A stretch of DNA of 45,182 nucleotides from DASUPK01 sp046732465 (GCA_046732465.1 JBKPND010000092.1:1-45182); one strand, 5' to 3'; positions 22,194-31,383 are shown, counted from the stretch's first letter. A program made the numbers and translations. Notes: a model not told the origin generated them from the sequence alone.

Positions 22194-22677
22194 TCTCGAG
22201 CTCCGCTGCGGCCGCCAGCGCCGTGCGCACGGCCTCCTCCGCCGAATCGGCTTCGACGATCCCCAGATCCGTGCCGGAGCGGTTGCGGAGCGTCCAGCTC
22301 TGGATCGCGACGACGGGGCGGCCGAGCTTGCGGGCATGGGCGATCTCCGAGAGCGTTCCCCACTCGCCGCCCACCGCGATCACCGCCTCCCCCGATGCCA
22401 CCACCGCCAGGTTCCGGGCCTCGCCGATCCCGGTGGCCACGGGGAAGGTGACGTAGGGGTTGGCCTCGGCGGGGGAGAGGCCTGGGAGGATGCCGACCAC
22501 CGAGCCGCCGGCCTCGGAGGCGCCCCGCGAGGCCGCCTCCATCACCCCGGTCCGGCCGCCGCAGACGAGTACGGCTCCGGCCTCGGCGATGCGCCGGCCG
22601 ACCTCCTCTGCGTCGCGAAGGATCTCCTCCTCGCCCTGTGCGGTGCCGATCACCGAGATCTGCGGCGGGCGGCTCAA
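22186..22677 (-). CDS. LOG/TIGR00725-like Rossmann-fold protein
   Basis: About 163 aa. The sequence QISVIGTAQGEE, LVCGGRTGVMEAASRGASEA, VVGILPG and AVGGEWGTLSEIAHARKLGR is the TIGR00725/SLOG pattern: the GG-x-G-x-MEA and GG-x-GT-x-x-E stretches bind a nucleotide phosphate. Related LOG proteins release cytokinin bases from nucleotides, but this subgroup has no settled role. I place the start at TTG 22677, which overlaps the helicase stop (TTGA) and gives the normal family length. An in-frame GTG eight codons later would remove the first strand. Confidence 0.78.
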   Translation of the reverse strand: MSRPPQISVIGTAQGEEEILRDAEEVGRRIAEAGAVLVCGGRTGVMEAASRGASEAGGSVVGILPGLSPAEANPYVTFPVATGIGEARNLAVVASGEAVIAVGGEWGTLSEIAHARKLGRPVVAIQSWTLRNRSGTDLGIVEADSAEEAVRTALAAAAELENA

Positions 22678-24980
22678 GAGGCCTTCGCCCTGCCCTGCCC
22701 GCGCATCATCCCCATCAGCTCGAGCGCCCCGCCCTTGTGGAGGTGCTCGTTCAGGTTGCCGCACTTCGGGCTCTGCACGCAGGAGGGGCAGCCGTCGTCG
22801 CAGGGGCACTCCCGGATCAGCCGGTCGGCGTCCCCCACGAGCCGCTCGAACTCCTCGTAGCCGCGACGGCTGATTCCGACGCCGCCGGGGTGCCCGTCGT
22901 AGATGAAGATCGTCGGCTGGCCGGTCTGGAAGTGGATGTTGGTGGAGAGCCCGCCGATGTCCCAGCGGTCGCACATCGCGATCAGGGGCAGCACGGCGAT
23001 CTGGCCGTGCTCGGAGGCGTGCAGCGCGCCGAGCAGGACCTCGCTCGGGAGCGAGGCCGCCATCCGCTCGGCGACCACGTACCAGAGCGCCTGGGTGACG
23101 AAGTCCTGCTCGGGCAGGTCGAGCGCCACGATGTCGATCACCTTGTTGTCTCCGAGCCGCTTGCGCTGGTAGGCGATCACCTGCTCGGAGACCGAGACCG
23201 TCCCGAAGTTGAGCTCGACGCCCAGGGCCGAGCGCTGCGTCTCGATCCCCTCGATGTAGACCTCGGTCTCCTTCTTCACCTGCGTGTAGTAGTCGCCCTC
23301 GAACGGCTTGACGATCGCGCGGCGCGACCCGATGTCGAGCTCCGCCACCTGGTAGGAGCGGCCCAGGTGGAGATAGATGGCACCGGGGTGGACCGTCGAG
23401 AAGGCTCTCTCGGCCTCGACGTTGCCGAGCATCTCACCGGAGGAGGCATCGACCACCGCGACGCTGTCGGCCGAGGAGGAGCGCAACGCGATCCGGCCCG
23501 CGACGAAATCGCCCGAGCGGGTCAGGTAGCGCTCGCCGCGCCCGCGCCGCAGCTCGCCCGCGGTGACCATCCGCTCGGCGCGCTCCCGCCACCCCTCGCC
23601 GAGGATCTCGTCGTCGTCGGGCCCGAGCGGCGCCTCGTACGCGGCGGCGAGCAGGTGCTGCATCTGGATTTGCTGGGAGCGGTGGTCGAGGATCGCCGCC
23701 TCGACCGGCCGCTGCAGGAACTCGTCCGGGTGACGGCAGAAGAACTGGTCGAGCGCGTCTTCGCCGGCCACGTAGACGGCGAGCCCGCGGCGGCGTCGGC
23801 CGGCCCTGCCCCACATCTGGCGGAGGCTGGCGACGGTGCCGGGGAAGTTGACGCAGATCGCCGCGTCGAGCTCGCCGACGTCGATACCGAGCTCGAGGGC
23901 GTCCGTGGCGGCGACGGCGAGCAGGTCGCCGGAGGCGAGCTGCGCCTCGATCTCCCGGCGCTGCTGCGGGGTGTAGCCGGCCCGGTAGGGGGCGATCCGG
24001 TCGGCGAGTCCGCCCTGCCCACGCCGGACGAGCTCGTCCGAGGCGAAGCGGTTGATCAGCTCGATGCCTCGGCGGCTGCGCATGAAGCAGATCGTCCGCA
24101 CCCCGCGCGAGACCAGCTCTACGAGCAGGTCGGCGGCCTCGGAGACCGGCGAGCGGCGGGTCATCGTCCGCTGCTCGATCACCGGCGGGTTCCACATCGC
24201 GATCTCGCGGCCGGCCCGCGGCGCCCCGTCGTCGTCGAGCAGCTCGAAGTCGAGGCCGGTGAGCCGTTCGGCGAGCTCCTTGGGGTTGGCGATCGTCGCC
24301 GACGCCATCACGAAGCGGGGCTCGGCTCCATAAAGGCGCGCGACCCGCCGCAGCCGCCGCAGCACGTTCGCGACGTGGGAGCCGAAGACGCCGCGGTAGG
24401 TGTGGGCTTCGTCGACCACGACCCAACCGAGGTTGGAGATGAAGTCGCCCCACCGCTTGTGATGGGGGAGGACCCCGACGTTGAGCATGTCCGGGTTGGT
24501 GAGCACGAGATTGGCGCGCCGCCGGATCGAGGGGCGGTCCTCGCGGGGCGTGTCGCCGTCGTAGATCGCCTCGCGCAGGCCCGGGGGGCGCACTTCGCCG
24601 AGCTTCCGGGCCTGGTCCTGGGCCAGGGCCTTGGTCGGGTAGAGATAGATCGCCCGGCGCTTCGGCTCCTCCGCGATCCCGTCGAGGACCGGCAGGTTGA
24701 AGGAGAGCGACTTCCCGGAGGCCGTGCCGCTGGTCAGGATCAGGTTCGAGGCCTTGGCGGTCTCATACGCCGCGGCCTGATGCGAGTAGAGGGACTCGAT
24801 CCCGGCCGCCACCAGCGCCTCGCGCAGGGTCGGATTGAGCGACTCGGGCAGTCCCGTGAGCTTCGCCATCGTCGCCGCCTCGGCCGACTCGGCGACCACG
24901 CGGCCGTCCTCCCGGGCCGGGCCGAGCGCCGGCTCCCAGGCGCCGCCGGCCACGGCAGCCCGGCTAGCCAACCTCCACAC
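22674..24980 (-). CDS. MrfA/YprA-type DEAD/DEAH-box helicase with zinc-binding C-terminus
   Basis: A 768-aa superfamily-2 helicase. Walker A is TSGTASGKS (about 83-91), Walker B VVVDEAHTYRG, motif III ASATIANP; the second RecA domain has ATDALELGIDVGELD and QMWGRAGRR. The C-terminal DUF1998 region ends in a four-cysteine cluster, CPCDDGCPSC and KC (about 725-740). Bacillus MrfA, with the same layout, takes part in repair of mitomycin-type DNA damage with MrfB. No MrfB-like exonuclease is adjacent. The start is uncertain: GTG 24980 overlaps the DHPS stop by 17 bases; GTG 24953 is possible. Confidence 0.9.
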   Translation of the reverse strand: MWRLASRAAVAGGAWEPALGPAREDGRVVAESAEAATMAKLTGLPESLNPTLREALVAAGIESLYSHQAAAYETAKASNLILTSGTASGKSLSFNLPVLDGIAEEPKRRAIYLYPTKALAQDQARKLGEVRPPGLREAIYDGDTPREDRPSIRRRANLVLTNPDMLNVGVLPHHKRWGDFISNLGWVVVDEAHTYRGVFGSHVANVLRRLRRVARLYGAEPRFVMASATIANPKELAERLTGLDFELLDDDGAPRAGREIAMWNPPVIEQRTMTRRSPVSEAADLLVELVSRGVRTICFMRSRRGIELINRFASDELVRRGQGGLADRIAPYRAGYTPQQRREIEAQLASGDLLAVAATDALELGIDVGELDAAICVNFPGTVASLRQMWGRAGRRRRGLAVYVAGEDALDQFFCRHPDEFLQRPVEAAILDHRSQQIQMQHLLAAAYEAPLGPDDDEILGEGWRERAERMVTAGELRRGRGERYLTRSGDFVAGRIALRSSSADSVAVVDASSGEMLGNVEAERAFSTVHPGAIYLHLGRSYQVAELDIGSRRAIVKPFEGDYYTQVKKETEVYIEGIETQRSALGVELNFGTVSVSEQVIAYQRKRLGDNKVIDIVALDLPEQDFVTQALWYVVAERMAASLPSEVLLGALHASEHGQIAVLPLIAMCDRWDIGGLSTNIHFQTGQPTIFIYDGHPGGVGISRRGYEEFERLVGDADRLIRECPCDDGCPSCVQSPKCGNLNEHLHKGGALELMGMMRGQGRAKAS

Positions 24981-25824
24981 CCCTCGGCGACTCGATCGCC
25001 GCGGCGATTCGCATCGCCTGCAGCGCGCTCACGTCGTGCAGCCGCAGGATGTCCGCCCCGGCCATGACCGCCAGCGCCACCGCCGCCGCGGTCGCCCACT
25101 CACGATCGCGCGCGGGCAGCCGCTCCTCCCAGGAGCCTGCGAGGACCGCTCCCAGGAAGTCCTTGCGCGAGAGCGAGACGTAGAGCGGTCGCCCGAGCTC
25201 CTTGAGCTCGCCGAGGCGCCGCAGGACCTCGAGGTCGTCGGCGACCGAGAGGTCGAAGTCGAGGCCGGGATCGAGCACGATCTGCTCCTCGTCCACGCCG
25301 CGCTTCGCCGCGTATTCGAGGCGGGCCGTGAACCAGCCCTTCAGGTGGTCGACCGGGTCCTCGTACCTCGGCGTCTCGCGATCCTCTCTCGGGGGCCCCT
25401 CGATCTGCATGACGACCAGGCCGCAGCCGCTCTCCGCGGCCAGCTCGAGCATCGCCTCCGAGCCGCCGGCGATGTCGTTGATCGCCACTGCTCCGGCATC
25501 CAGCGCCCGCCTCGCCACCTCGGGCGAGAAGGTGTCGGCCGAGATCGGCAGCTCGCTGCGCCTGGCGAGCCCCTCGATGGCCGGGACCACGCGCTCCGCC
25601 TCCTCCTCGGCCGGCACCGGGGGCCCGCTGCGGGCCGCGACCGCCCCGACGTCGAGCATCTCGAATCCGGCCTCGGCAAGCCGCAGGCCGTCCTCGATCG
25701 CCTGTTCGGGCGTGCCACTCCTGGCGTCCTCGAACATCGAATCGTCGGTGACGTTGACGATGCCGACGCCGAGGGGGGCGGCCAGGTCAAGCGTCCGGTC
25801 ACTCAGCTTCCAGGGCAATGCCAC
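24964..25824 (-). CDS. Dihydropteroate synthase-like protein (divergent)
   Basis: A 286-aa TIM barrel. Dihydropteroate synthase joins pterin pyrophosphate with p-aminobenzoate in folate synthesis. Retained features: GIVNVT, the Asp in ISADTF, AINDIAGG, LDPGLDF, SLSRKDF and LRLHDV. Altered features: NVTPDS is NVTDDS; the DVGGESTRPG loop is DVGAVAARSGP; the usual MH is MQIEG; and GFGK after the DPG is absent. It may be the organism's real FolP with unusual loops, or a paralogue with another substrate. The GTG start at 25824 follows TACCGT by six bases (leaderless). It heads an overlapping four-gene operon with no other folate gene. Confidence 0.8.
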   Translation of the reverse strand: MALPWKLSDRTLDLAAPLGVGIVNVTDDSMFEDARSGTPEQAIEDGLRLAEAGFEMLDVGAVAARSGPPVPAEEEAERVVPAIEGLARRSELPISADTFSPEVARRALDAGAVAINDIAGGSEAMLELAAESGCGLVVMQIEGPPREDRETPRYEDPVDHLKGWFTARLEYAAKRGVDEEQIVLDPGLDFDLSVADDLEVLRRLGELKELGRPLYVSLSRKDFLGAVLAGSWEERLPARDREWATAAAVALAVMAGADILRLHDVSALQAMRIAAAIESPRGVEVG

Positions 25825-25830
25825 CGGTCA

Positions 25831-25836
25831 ACGGTA
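25831..25836 (-). promoter_or_regulatory. -10 element of the DHPS operon (leaderless start)
   Basis: TACCGT on the minus strand with six bases before GTG 25824. This fits a leaderless message for the whole DHPS, helicase, LOG-like and MBL operon. Confidence 0.45.
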
Positions 25837-25950
25837 AACCCGGTCCGACCCGGAGCGTCCGGCGACCCTCAGCCGCGGAATCGGCCGAGCAGGACGGTCT
25901 AAGATCCACCGTTGAGTGCTCCTCGGTTCCGGAGCGGACTGGAGGCCGTG

Positions 25951-27012
25951 ATGGCGATCAGCAAGACGGAGTCCGGCCTCGACTCGGCGGTTCCAGGGGA
26001 GTATCGGGCGGCCGTGGTGGAGCGGTTCCGTGAGCCCCTGGAGATCGAGCAGGTGCCGCGGAGCGACCTTGCCTCGGGGCAGGTGCGCGTGAAGGTCGAG
26101 GCCTCTGGGCTTTGCCACACGGATATCCATGCCGCGCACGGCGACTGGCCGGTGAAGCCGAGCCTGCCCTTCGTCCCGGGCCATGAAGGAGTGGGGATCG
26201 TCGCCGAGCTCGGCCCCGGCGTGACCGAGGTGGCGGTCGGCGATCGCGTTGCGATGCCGTGGCTGGCCTACGCATGCGGAGTCTGTGACTACTGCGTCTC
26301 CGGCCGGGAGACGCTGTGCCTGGAGCAGCAGAACATGGGCTACTCGATCGACGGCGGCTTCGGCGAGTACGCCACGGCCTTCGCTCGCTACGTGGTGCAG
26401 GTGCCGGATGGGATCGATCCGCTCGACGCGGCGCCGCTGACCTGTGCGGGTGTGACGATGTACAAGGCGGTGCTGGTCGGCGGGACGCGGTCCACCGACC
26501 TGGTTGCGGTCTACGGCGTCGGGGGCCTTGGCCACCTCGCGATCCAGTACGCGGCGATCGCGGGCGGTCGCGTCGTGGCGGTCGATCTGTATGACGAGAA
26601 GCTCGAGCTTGCGCGCGAGCTCGGAGCGGAGTTCACCGTGAACGCGAAAGAGGAGGATCCAGCCGAGGCGATCCAGCGCCTGGGCGGCGCGGATCAGTCG
26701 TATGCGATCGCCGCATCGCCGAAGGCCTTCGAGCAGGCGTACGGCTCACTTCGTCGGGGCGGCACGCTCGTGTTCGTCGGATTGCCCGCGGACAACCAGG
26801 TGCAACTTCCGATCTTTGAGACCGTCCTCGGCGGCATCAGGATCGTCGGCTCGATAGTCGGCACGCGCAGGGACCTGCGGGAGGTGTTTGAGCTACACGG
26901 CGCCGGCAAGACGCGGCTGATCCGGGAGGTCCGCCCGCTCGACTCCGTCAACGAGTCGATGGGAGACGTCGAGGCGGGCCGGGTCGCGGCCCGCGTGGTG
27001 TTCGAGCCCTGA
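25951..27012 (+). CDS. Zinc-dependent alcohol dehydrogenase (AdhP-like)
   Basis: A 353-aa medium-chain dehydrogenase that oxidises an alcohol to an aldehyde with NAD. Catalytic-zinc ligands are C55 (GLCHTD) and H78 (GHEGVGIV). The structural zinc has four cysteines in ACGVCDYCVSGRETLC. The cofactor fingerprint is YGVGGLGHLA. I use ATG 25951 because GGAGG lies five bases ahead; a TAAGAT hexamer at 25900-25905 could start a 39-base leader. TTG 25912 directly after that hexamer is an alternative leaderless start. It is first in a run of closely spaced genes with GH15 and glucose dehydrogenase. Confidence 0.93.
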   Translation: MAISKTESGLDSAVPGEYRAAVVERFREPLEIEQVPRSDLASGQVRVKVEASGLCHTDIHAAHGDWPVKPSLPFVPGHEGVGIVAELGPGVTEVAVGDRVAMPWLAYACGVCDYCVSGRETLCLEQQNMGYSIDGGFGEYATAFARYVVQVPDGIDPLDAAPLTCAGVTMYKAVLVGGTRSTDLVAVYGVGGLGHLAIQYAAIAGGRVVAVDLYDEKLELARELGAEFTVNAKEEDPAEAIQRLGGADQSYAIAASPKAFEQAYGSLRRGGTLVFVGLPADNQVQLPIFETVLGGIRIVGSIVGTRRDLREVFELHGAGKTRLIREVRPLDSVNESMGDVEAGRVAARVVFEP

Positions 27013-27023
27013 GCAGGCGGGCC

Positions 27024-28985
27024 TTGGCTGAGGAGCCGCTCGGAGCGCCTCGCGAGTCCCACTCCACGGTGGGCGGCAGCAGGTTCCCGCCGATCGCCGA
27101 CTACGGGTTCATCTCAGATTGCGAGGTGTGCGCGCTGGTCGCGCCGAGCGGCAACGTGGAGTGGATGTGTCTACCTCGGATGGACGGGCCGAGCATCTTC
27201 GCCGCCATGCTCGACAGGCACGCCGGATGGTTCCGGCTGGGCCCAGCCGATATCACCGTCCCGGCGGATCGGCGCTATCTGGCGGGGACCATGGTCCTGG
27301 AGACGACCTGGGATACCCCAACTGGCTGGGCCGTCGTGCGCGATGTTCTGCTGGTCGGGCCGTGGCGCGGCGAGTCTCCCGGCTCGGGACCGTATCGACG
27401 GGCGCCATCCGACCATCAGGCAGACCGAGTGCTGTTGCGAACAGCACGGTGCCTGAGTGGATCGATCGACTTAGTTCTCGAGTGCGAGCCGGCATTTGAC
27501 TACGGACGCCGACGCGGCCAGTGGAGCCATGTGGGCGACTCCTACAGACAGGCCGAGATCACAGCGGAGGATGGGGGCCCGCCGATCCGGCTGACGACCG
27601 ATCTCAACCTGGGCCTCGAGGGACCCCGCGCGGTGGCGCGACGGCGGCTCCGCGCCGGCGAGCAGGTGTTCTGCGCTCTCTCCTGGGGCGACGCCTCCCC
27701 GCCGGAGACCTTCGAGGATGCGCACAATCGGCTCTCACGAACCGGGGACTTCTGGCACGAGTGGATTGCCCACGGCCGCTTCCCGGATCACCCCTGGCGT
27801 GCCTACCTGCAGCGCTCCGCGCTGACGCTCAAGGGGCTGATCTACGCTCCGACCGGCGCGATGCTGGCGGCCGCGACCGCGTCGCTGCCAGAGACCCCGG
27901 GCGGCGAGCGCAACTTCGACTATCGCTACAGCTGGCTCCGGGACTCGACTTTCCTGCTCTGGGGGCTCTACACGCTGGGGCTCGACCGGGAGGCCGAGGA
28001 CTACTTCTACTTCCTCGCCGATCTCGCCGAGGAGGACCCCGACCTGCAGATCATGTACGGAATCGGCGGCGAGCGCGAGCTGACCGAGGAGACCCTCGAC
28101 CACCTATCGGGGTACGACGACGCGCGGCCGGTTCGGATCGGCAACGGCGCCTGGGACCAGCGACAGCACGACGTCTGGGGGGTCCTGCTGGACTCGGTCC
28201 ACCTGCACGTCCGCTCCGGCGACGAGCTGGACGAGCGTCGCTGGCGGGTGCTCGCGCCCCAGGTCGATGCGGCTCTGGAGCACTGGCGGGACCCCGACCA
28301 GGGCATCTGGGAGGTGCGCGGACCGCCGCGCCACTTCACCTCATCCAAGGTGCTGTGCTGGGTCGCCGCGGACAGGGGCGCCAAGCTCGCCAAGCTGCGC
28401 GGCGATCGCGATCTCGCCGCACGATGGCGCGAGGCGGCCGACGAGATCCACGCGGACGTCTGCGAGAACGGAACCGATGACCGCGGCGTCTTCTGTCAGC
28501 ACTACGACACCACCGCACTGGATGCCTCGGGGCTGCTGATCCCGCTGCTCGGGTTCCTGCCGCCCGATGACCCACGCGTGAGGGCCACGGTCCTTGCCGT
28601 CGCCGACGAACTCACCGTCGACGAGCTGGTGTTGCGGTACCACGTGGAGGAGACCGACGATGGCTTCAGCGGCGAGGAGGGAACCTTCACGATCTGCTCC
28701 TTCTGGCTGGTCTCGGCGCTGACCGAGATCGGGGAGGTGGCCCGGGCCAGAGCGCTTTGCACAAAGCTGCTCGCCTACGCCAGCCCCCTCCATCTGTACG
28801 CCGAGGAGATCGACCCGCACAGCGGCCTCCATCTCGGCAACTTCCCCCAGGCGTTCACCCATCTGGCGCTGATCAACGCCGTGGTTCACCTGGTCCGTGA
28901 AGACGAGGCGGTGGGCGAGGAGGAGCCAGCCGCTGTCGTCCCAGGGCTCAGCCTCGGGGAGGCGGAATCGATCGGCGCGAGCTGA
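27024..28985 (+). CDS. GH15 family glycoside hydrolase (trehalase or glucoamylase type)
   Basis: A cytoplasmic 653-aa enzyme of full family length. The N-terminal domain (IADYGFISDCEVCALVAPSG) precedes the (alpha/alpha)6 barrel. NFDYRYSWLRDS (residues 297-308) is the substrate loop; EEGTFTICSFW (551-561) is the C-terminal family motif with a likely catalytic Glu; HLGNFPQAFTHLALINA closes the barrel. Actinobacterial GH15 enzymes with this layout include trehalases, so glucose release is expected, but the exact glycoside is not shown by sequence. The TTG start at 27024 lies 11 bases after the alcohol dehydrogenase stop, behind GGCGGG. Confidence 0.9.
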   Translation: MAEEPLGAPRESHSTVGGSRFPPIADYGFISDCEVCALVAPSGNVEWMCLPRMDGPSIFAAMLDRHAGWFRLGPADITVPADRRYLAGTMVLETTWDTPTGWAVVRDVLLVGPWRGESPGSGPYRRAPSDHQADRVLLRTARCLSGSIDLVLECEPAFDYGRRRGQWSHVGDSYRQAEITAEDGGPPIRLTTDLNLGLEGPRAVARRRLRAGEQVFCALSWGDASPPETFEDAHNRLSRTGDFWHEWIAHGRFPDHPWRAYLQRSALTLKGLIYAPTGAMLAAATASLPETPGGERNFDYRYSWLRDSTFLLWGLYTLGLDREAEDYFYFLADLAEEDPDLQIMYGIGGERELTEETLDHLSGYDDARPVRIGNGAWDQRQHDVWGVLLDSVHLHVRSGDELDERRWRVLAPQVDAALEHWRDPDQGIWEVRGPPRHFTSSKVLCWVAADRGAKLAKLRGDRDLAARWREAADEIHADVCENGTDDRGVFCQHYDTTALDASGLLIPLLGFLPPDDPRVRATVLAVADELTVDELVLRYHVEETDDGFSGEEGTFTICSFWLVSALTEIGEVARARALCTKLLAYASPLHLYAEEIDPHSGLHLGNFPQAFTHLALINAVVHLVREDEAVGEEEPAAVVPGLSLGEAESIGAS

Positions 28986-28989
28986 GGCC

Positions 28990-30069
28990 TTGAAGGCGAT
29001 CGCGATAGCTCCCGGCCGTCCCGAGACCGCGGGCGTCATCGAGCTGCCCGAGCCACCCGAATCCGACGGGTCGCTGCTGGTCCAGACGCGGTTGATCGGG
29101 ATGTGCGGCACCGACCGTGAGATCGCCGAGGACGGCTACGGCGCCCCGCCGCCCGGCGAGGAACGCCTCGTATTGGGACACGAGTCGCTGGGCGAGGTGA
29201 TCGAGGCGCCCGAGGGCAGCGGCTTCGCGCCCGGCGACCTGATCGCCGGCGTCGTGCGGCGGCCCGATCCGCTTCCGTGCGCCGCCTGCGCGGCTGATGA
29301 GTGGGACATGTGCCGGACGGGCGACTTCGTGGAGCTCGGGATCAAGGAGCGCCACGGCTACGGCAGCGAGCGTTTCCGCCTGGACCCGCGCTTCGCCGTG
29401 GGGTTGTCACCGGCCCTGGGCGATCTCGGCGTCCTCCTCGAGCCGACGTCGGTGGTGGCGAAGGCCTTCGAGCACGCCGAGCGAATCGGCGCCCGCGCCT
29501 GGTTCGAACCGAGGGTCGCTTTGATCACCGGCGCCGGGCCGATCGGCCTCCTCGCCGCCTTGATCGCCCGCCAGCGGGGGCTCGAGACCCACGTTCTGGA
29601 CCGGGCGACGGAGGGACCGAAGCCACGCCTGGTGGCGGATCTGGGTGCCCAGTACCACACGGCCCCCGTCGCCGAGCTGCCGCTCAGGCCCGACATCGTG
29701 ATCGAGTGCACGGGCGTAGGCGAGGTGGTGATCGGTGCCGTGCACCTCGCGGCGCCGGGCGCCGTCGTCGCGCTGACCGGCATCTCGCACAGTGAGCAGG
29801 CCGGGGAGGCGTATCTGGATGCCTTGAACAAGGACCTCGTGCTCGGCAACAAGGCGGTGTTCGGCACGGTCAACGCCGCTCGCCGCCATTACGACCAGGC
29901 GGCGGCCGCGTTGGCCGCGGCCGACCCCGGCTGGCTCGCACGGTTGATCACCCGGCGGCTACCGGCCGAGGACTGGCCGGCAGCGCTCGAAAAGCGACCC
30001 GAGGACATCAAGATCGTGGTCGACATGGCCGCATCAGGAGAGTTCGCGGGCGTGACTACTGGCCGCTGA
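28990..30069 (+). CDS. Zinc-containing glucose 1-dehydrogenase-like protein
   Basis: A 359-aa medium-chain dehydrogenase of the archaeal-type glucose dehydrogenase subgroup. C39 (GMCGTD), H64 and E65 (GHESLGE) mark the catalytic zinc; LPCAACAADEWDMC is the structural lobe with three or four cysteines; GAGPIGLLAA (about 181-190) binds NAD(P). It should oxidise glucose or a related sugar to the lactone. The TTG start is only four bases after the GH15 stop, so the genes are co-transcribed. The glucose released by GH15 is a natural substrate for it. Confidence 0.82.
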   Translation: MKAIAIAPGRPETAGVIELPEPPESDGSLLVQTRLIGMCGTDREIAEDGYGAPPPGEERLVLGHESLGEVIEAPEGSGFAPGDLIAGVVRRPDPLPCAACAADEWDMCRTGDFVELGIKERHGYGSERFRLDPRFAVGLSPALGDLGVLLEPTSVVAKAFEHAERIGARAWFEPRVALITGAGPIGLLAALIARQRGLETHVLDRATEGPKPRLVADLGAQYHTAPVAELPLRPDIVIECTGVGEVVIGAVHLAAPGAVVALTGISHSEQAGEAYLDALNKDLVLGNKAVFGTVNAARRHYDQAAAALAAADPGWLARLITRRLPAEDWPAALEKRPEDIKIVVDMAASGEFAGVTTGR

Positions 30070-30111
30070 CGAGGGCCACTCAGTCCGAGGCGGCCCGGAA
30101 GCGAAGCCGGG

Positions 30112-30117
30112 TACGGT
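30112..30117 (+). promoter_or_regulatory. -10 element of the HAD-IIB gene
   Basis: TACGGT, 10 bases before ATG 30128, with no Shine-Dalgarno sequence in between. It suggests that the HAD and SRPBCC genes have their own near-leaderless promoter apart from the dehydrogenase genes upstream. Confidence 0.4.
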
Positions 30118-30127
30118 TGGCCCGCCG

Positions 30128-30940
30128 ATGCCCTTCCGCTGCGTCTACACCGACCTCGACGGCACGCTCCTCGGCCGCTACGGCTCCCTCTTCCGCGACT
30201 CGGAGGGAGAGTTCTCGATGCTTCAGGCGCGGGCGCTCGAGGCCTGCCACCGCGCCGGCGTCGAGGTGGTGATCAAGTCCGGCCGCCGCGAAGGCTCGGT
30301 GCTGGAGGACGCGAAGCTGATCGGGTCGAGGTCCTACATCTGCGAGGTCGGCTGCCTGGTGGTGATGGATGGGGAGCGGACGGCGCTTGTCGGCGATCTC
30401 GAGCCGGATCCCGGCAAGACGCTCGCGGAGACGATGGTCGATGAGGGCATCCCGGGCGAGCTCTTCGACCACTTCGCGGGTCATCTCGAATGGCACAGCC
30501 CCTGGCACCGGCAGCGCGAGTTCTCCCTGCTCTTCCGCGGCAAGGTCGATGTCGAGGAGGCGAACAGGTTCCTCTCCGAGCGCGGCCATGTCGGCCTGCG
30601 CCTGATCGACAACGGCGCGATCTTCGCGCCGATGGAGGGCATCGAGGGGCCGGCGCACGCCTACCACCTGCTCCCGGCGGGTGCGAGCAAGGCCAAGGCC
30701 GTGGCCTTCCATATGCGCGCCCGCGGCTACCCGCCGGAGGAGTGCATCGCGATCGGCGACTCGGTCGAGGACCTCAACGTCGCCGAGGTGGTCGGGCGCT
30801 TCTTCGTGCCGGCCAACGGCCCGGAGCGCGACCCGGCCCTCCGCGAGGCGATCGCCGGACGGCCCAACGTCACGGTCACCGAGGGCCGCATGGGCGACGG
30901 CGTCTACGAGGCCGTGATATCCACTCTGGCCGGAGCCTGA
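30128..30940 (+). CDS. HAD-IIB family phosphatase
   Basis: 270 aa. The nucleophile motif I is TDLDGTL (D9/D11 area). Ser in IKSGRR is motif II, Lys in GASKAKAVAFH motif III and GDSVEDLNVAEV motif IV, with the larger C2 cap between II and III. Cof-type and sugar phosphatases (mannosyl-3-phosphoglycerate, trehalose or sucrose phosphatase) belong here, and the position after glucose-metabolising genes hints at a sugar phosphate, an inference only. The stop overlaps the next start by one base (TGATG at 30938-30942). Confidence 0.85.
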   Translation: MPFRCVYTDLDGTLLGRYGSLFRDSEGEFSMLQARALEACHRAGVEVVIKSGRREGSVLEDAKLIGSRSYICEVGCLVVMDGERTALVGDLEPDPGKTLAETMVDEGIPGELFDHFAGHLEWHSPWHRQREFSLLFRGKVDVEEANRFLSERGHVGLRLIDNGAIFAPMEGIEGPAHAYHLLPAGASKAKAVAFHMRARGYPPEECIAIGDSVEDLNVAEVVGRFFVPANGPERDPALREAIAGRPNVTVTEGRMGDGVYEAVISTLAGA

Positions 30941-31383
30941 TGCGCGAGATCCACGTCACCCGCACGATCGCTGCGTCGCCAGAGGCGGTCTTCGACCGGC
31001 TCGCCGACCACGCCAACTACGACCGCTTCCGGCCGATTCACGCCTCGAGGCTGCTCCGCGAGGGCGAGCCGGCACCGAACGGCGTCGGCGCCCTGCGAGA
31101 GATCAAGGTTCGCCCCCTCACCTTTGAGGAGGAGATCACCGCGTACGAGCGGCCGACCCGCCTCGACTATCTGATCGTCAAGCTCAACGTCCCGTTCGAG
31201 CATCACGGCGGCACGATCCGCCTGAGCCCGGACGGCGATGGGACCCACGTGGACTGGCGCTCCAGCTACACGGTCCCGACGCCGATCGTCGGCGGGCTCC
31301 AGGAGCTCGTCTGGCAGCCGGTCCTCGCCCGCGGATTCCGCCGCGTCCTGGAGGACGTCGAGCGGATGACGAGTGCGCCCTAG
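30940..31383 (+). CDS. SRPBCC family protein (polyketide cyclase-like)
   Basis: A 147-aa START-like helix-grip protein. The opening EIHVTRTIAASPEAVFDRLA and the later YERPTRLDYLIVK with DGDGTHVDWRSSY are typical of the bacterial SRPBCC fold, a hydrophobic-ligand pocket with no fixed activity. Translation is probably coupled to the HAD phosphatase. The stop overlaps the convergent clpP stop by four bases. Confidence 0.82.
   Translation: MREIHVTRTIAASPEAVFDRLADHANYDRFRPIHASRLLREGEPAPNGVGALREIKVRPLTFEEEITAYERPTRLDYLIVKLNVPFEHHGGTIRLSPDGDGTHVDWRSSYTVPTPIVGGLQELVWQPVLARGFRRVLEDVERMTSAP

Noticed and set aside
22638..25067. 809-codon plus-strand frame opposite the helicase gene
   Set aside because: Asp/Arg/Gly-rich antisense shadow of a well-defined helicase with all its motifs on the minus strand.
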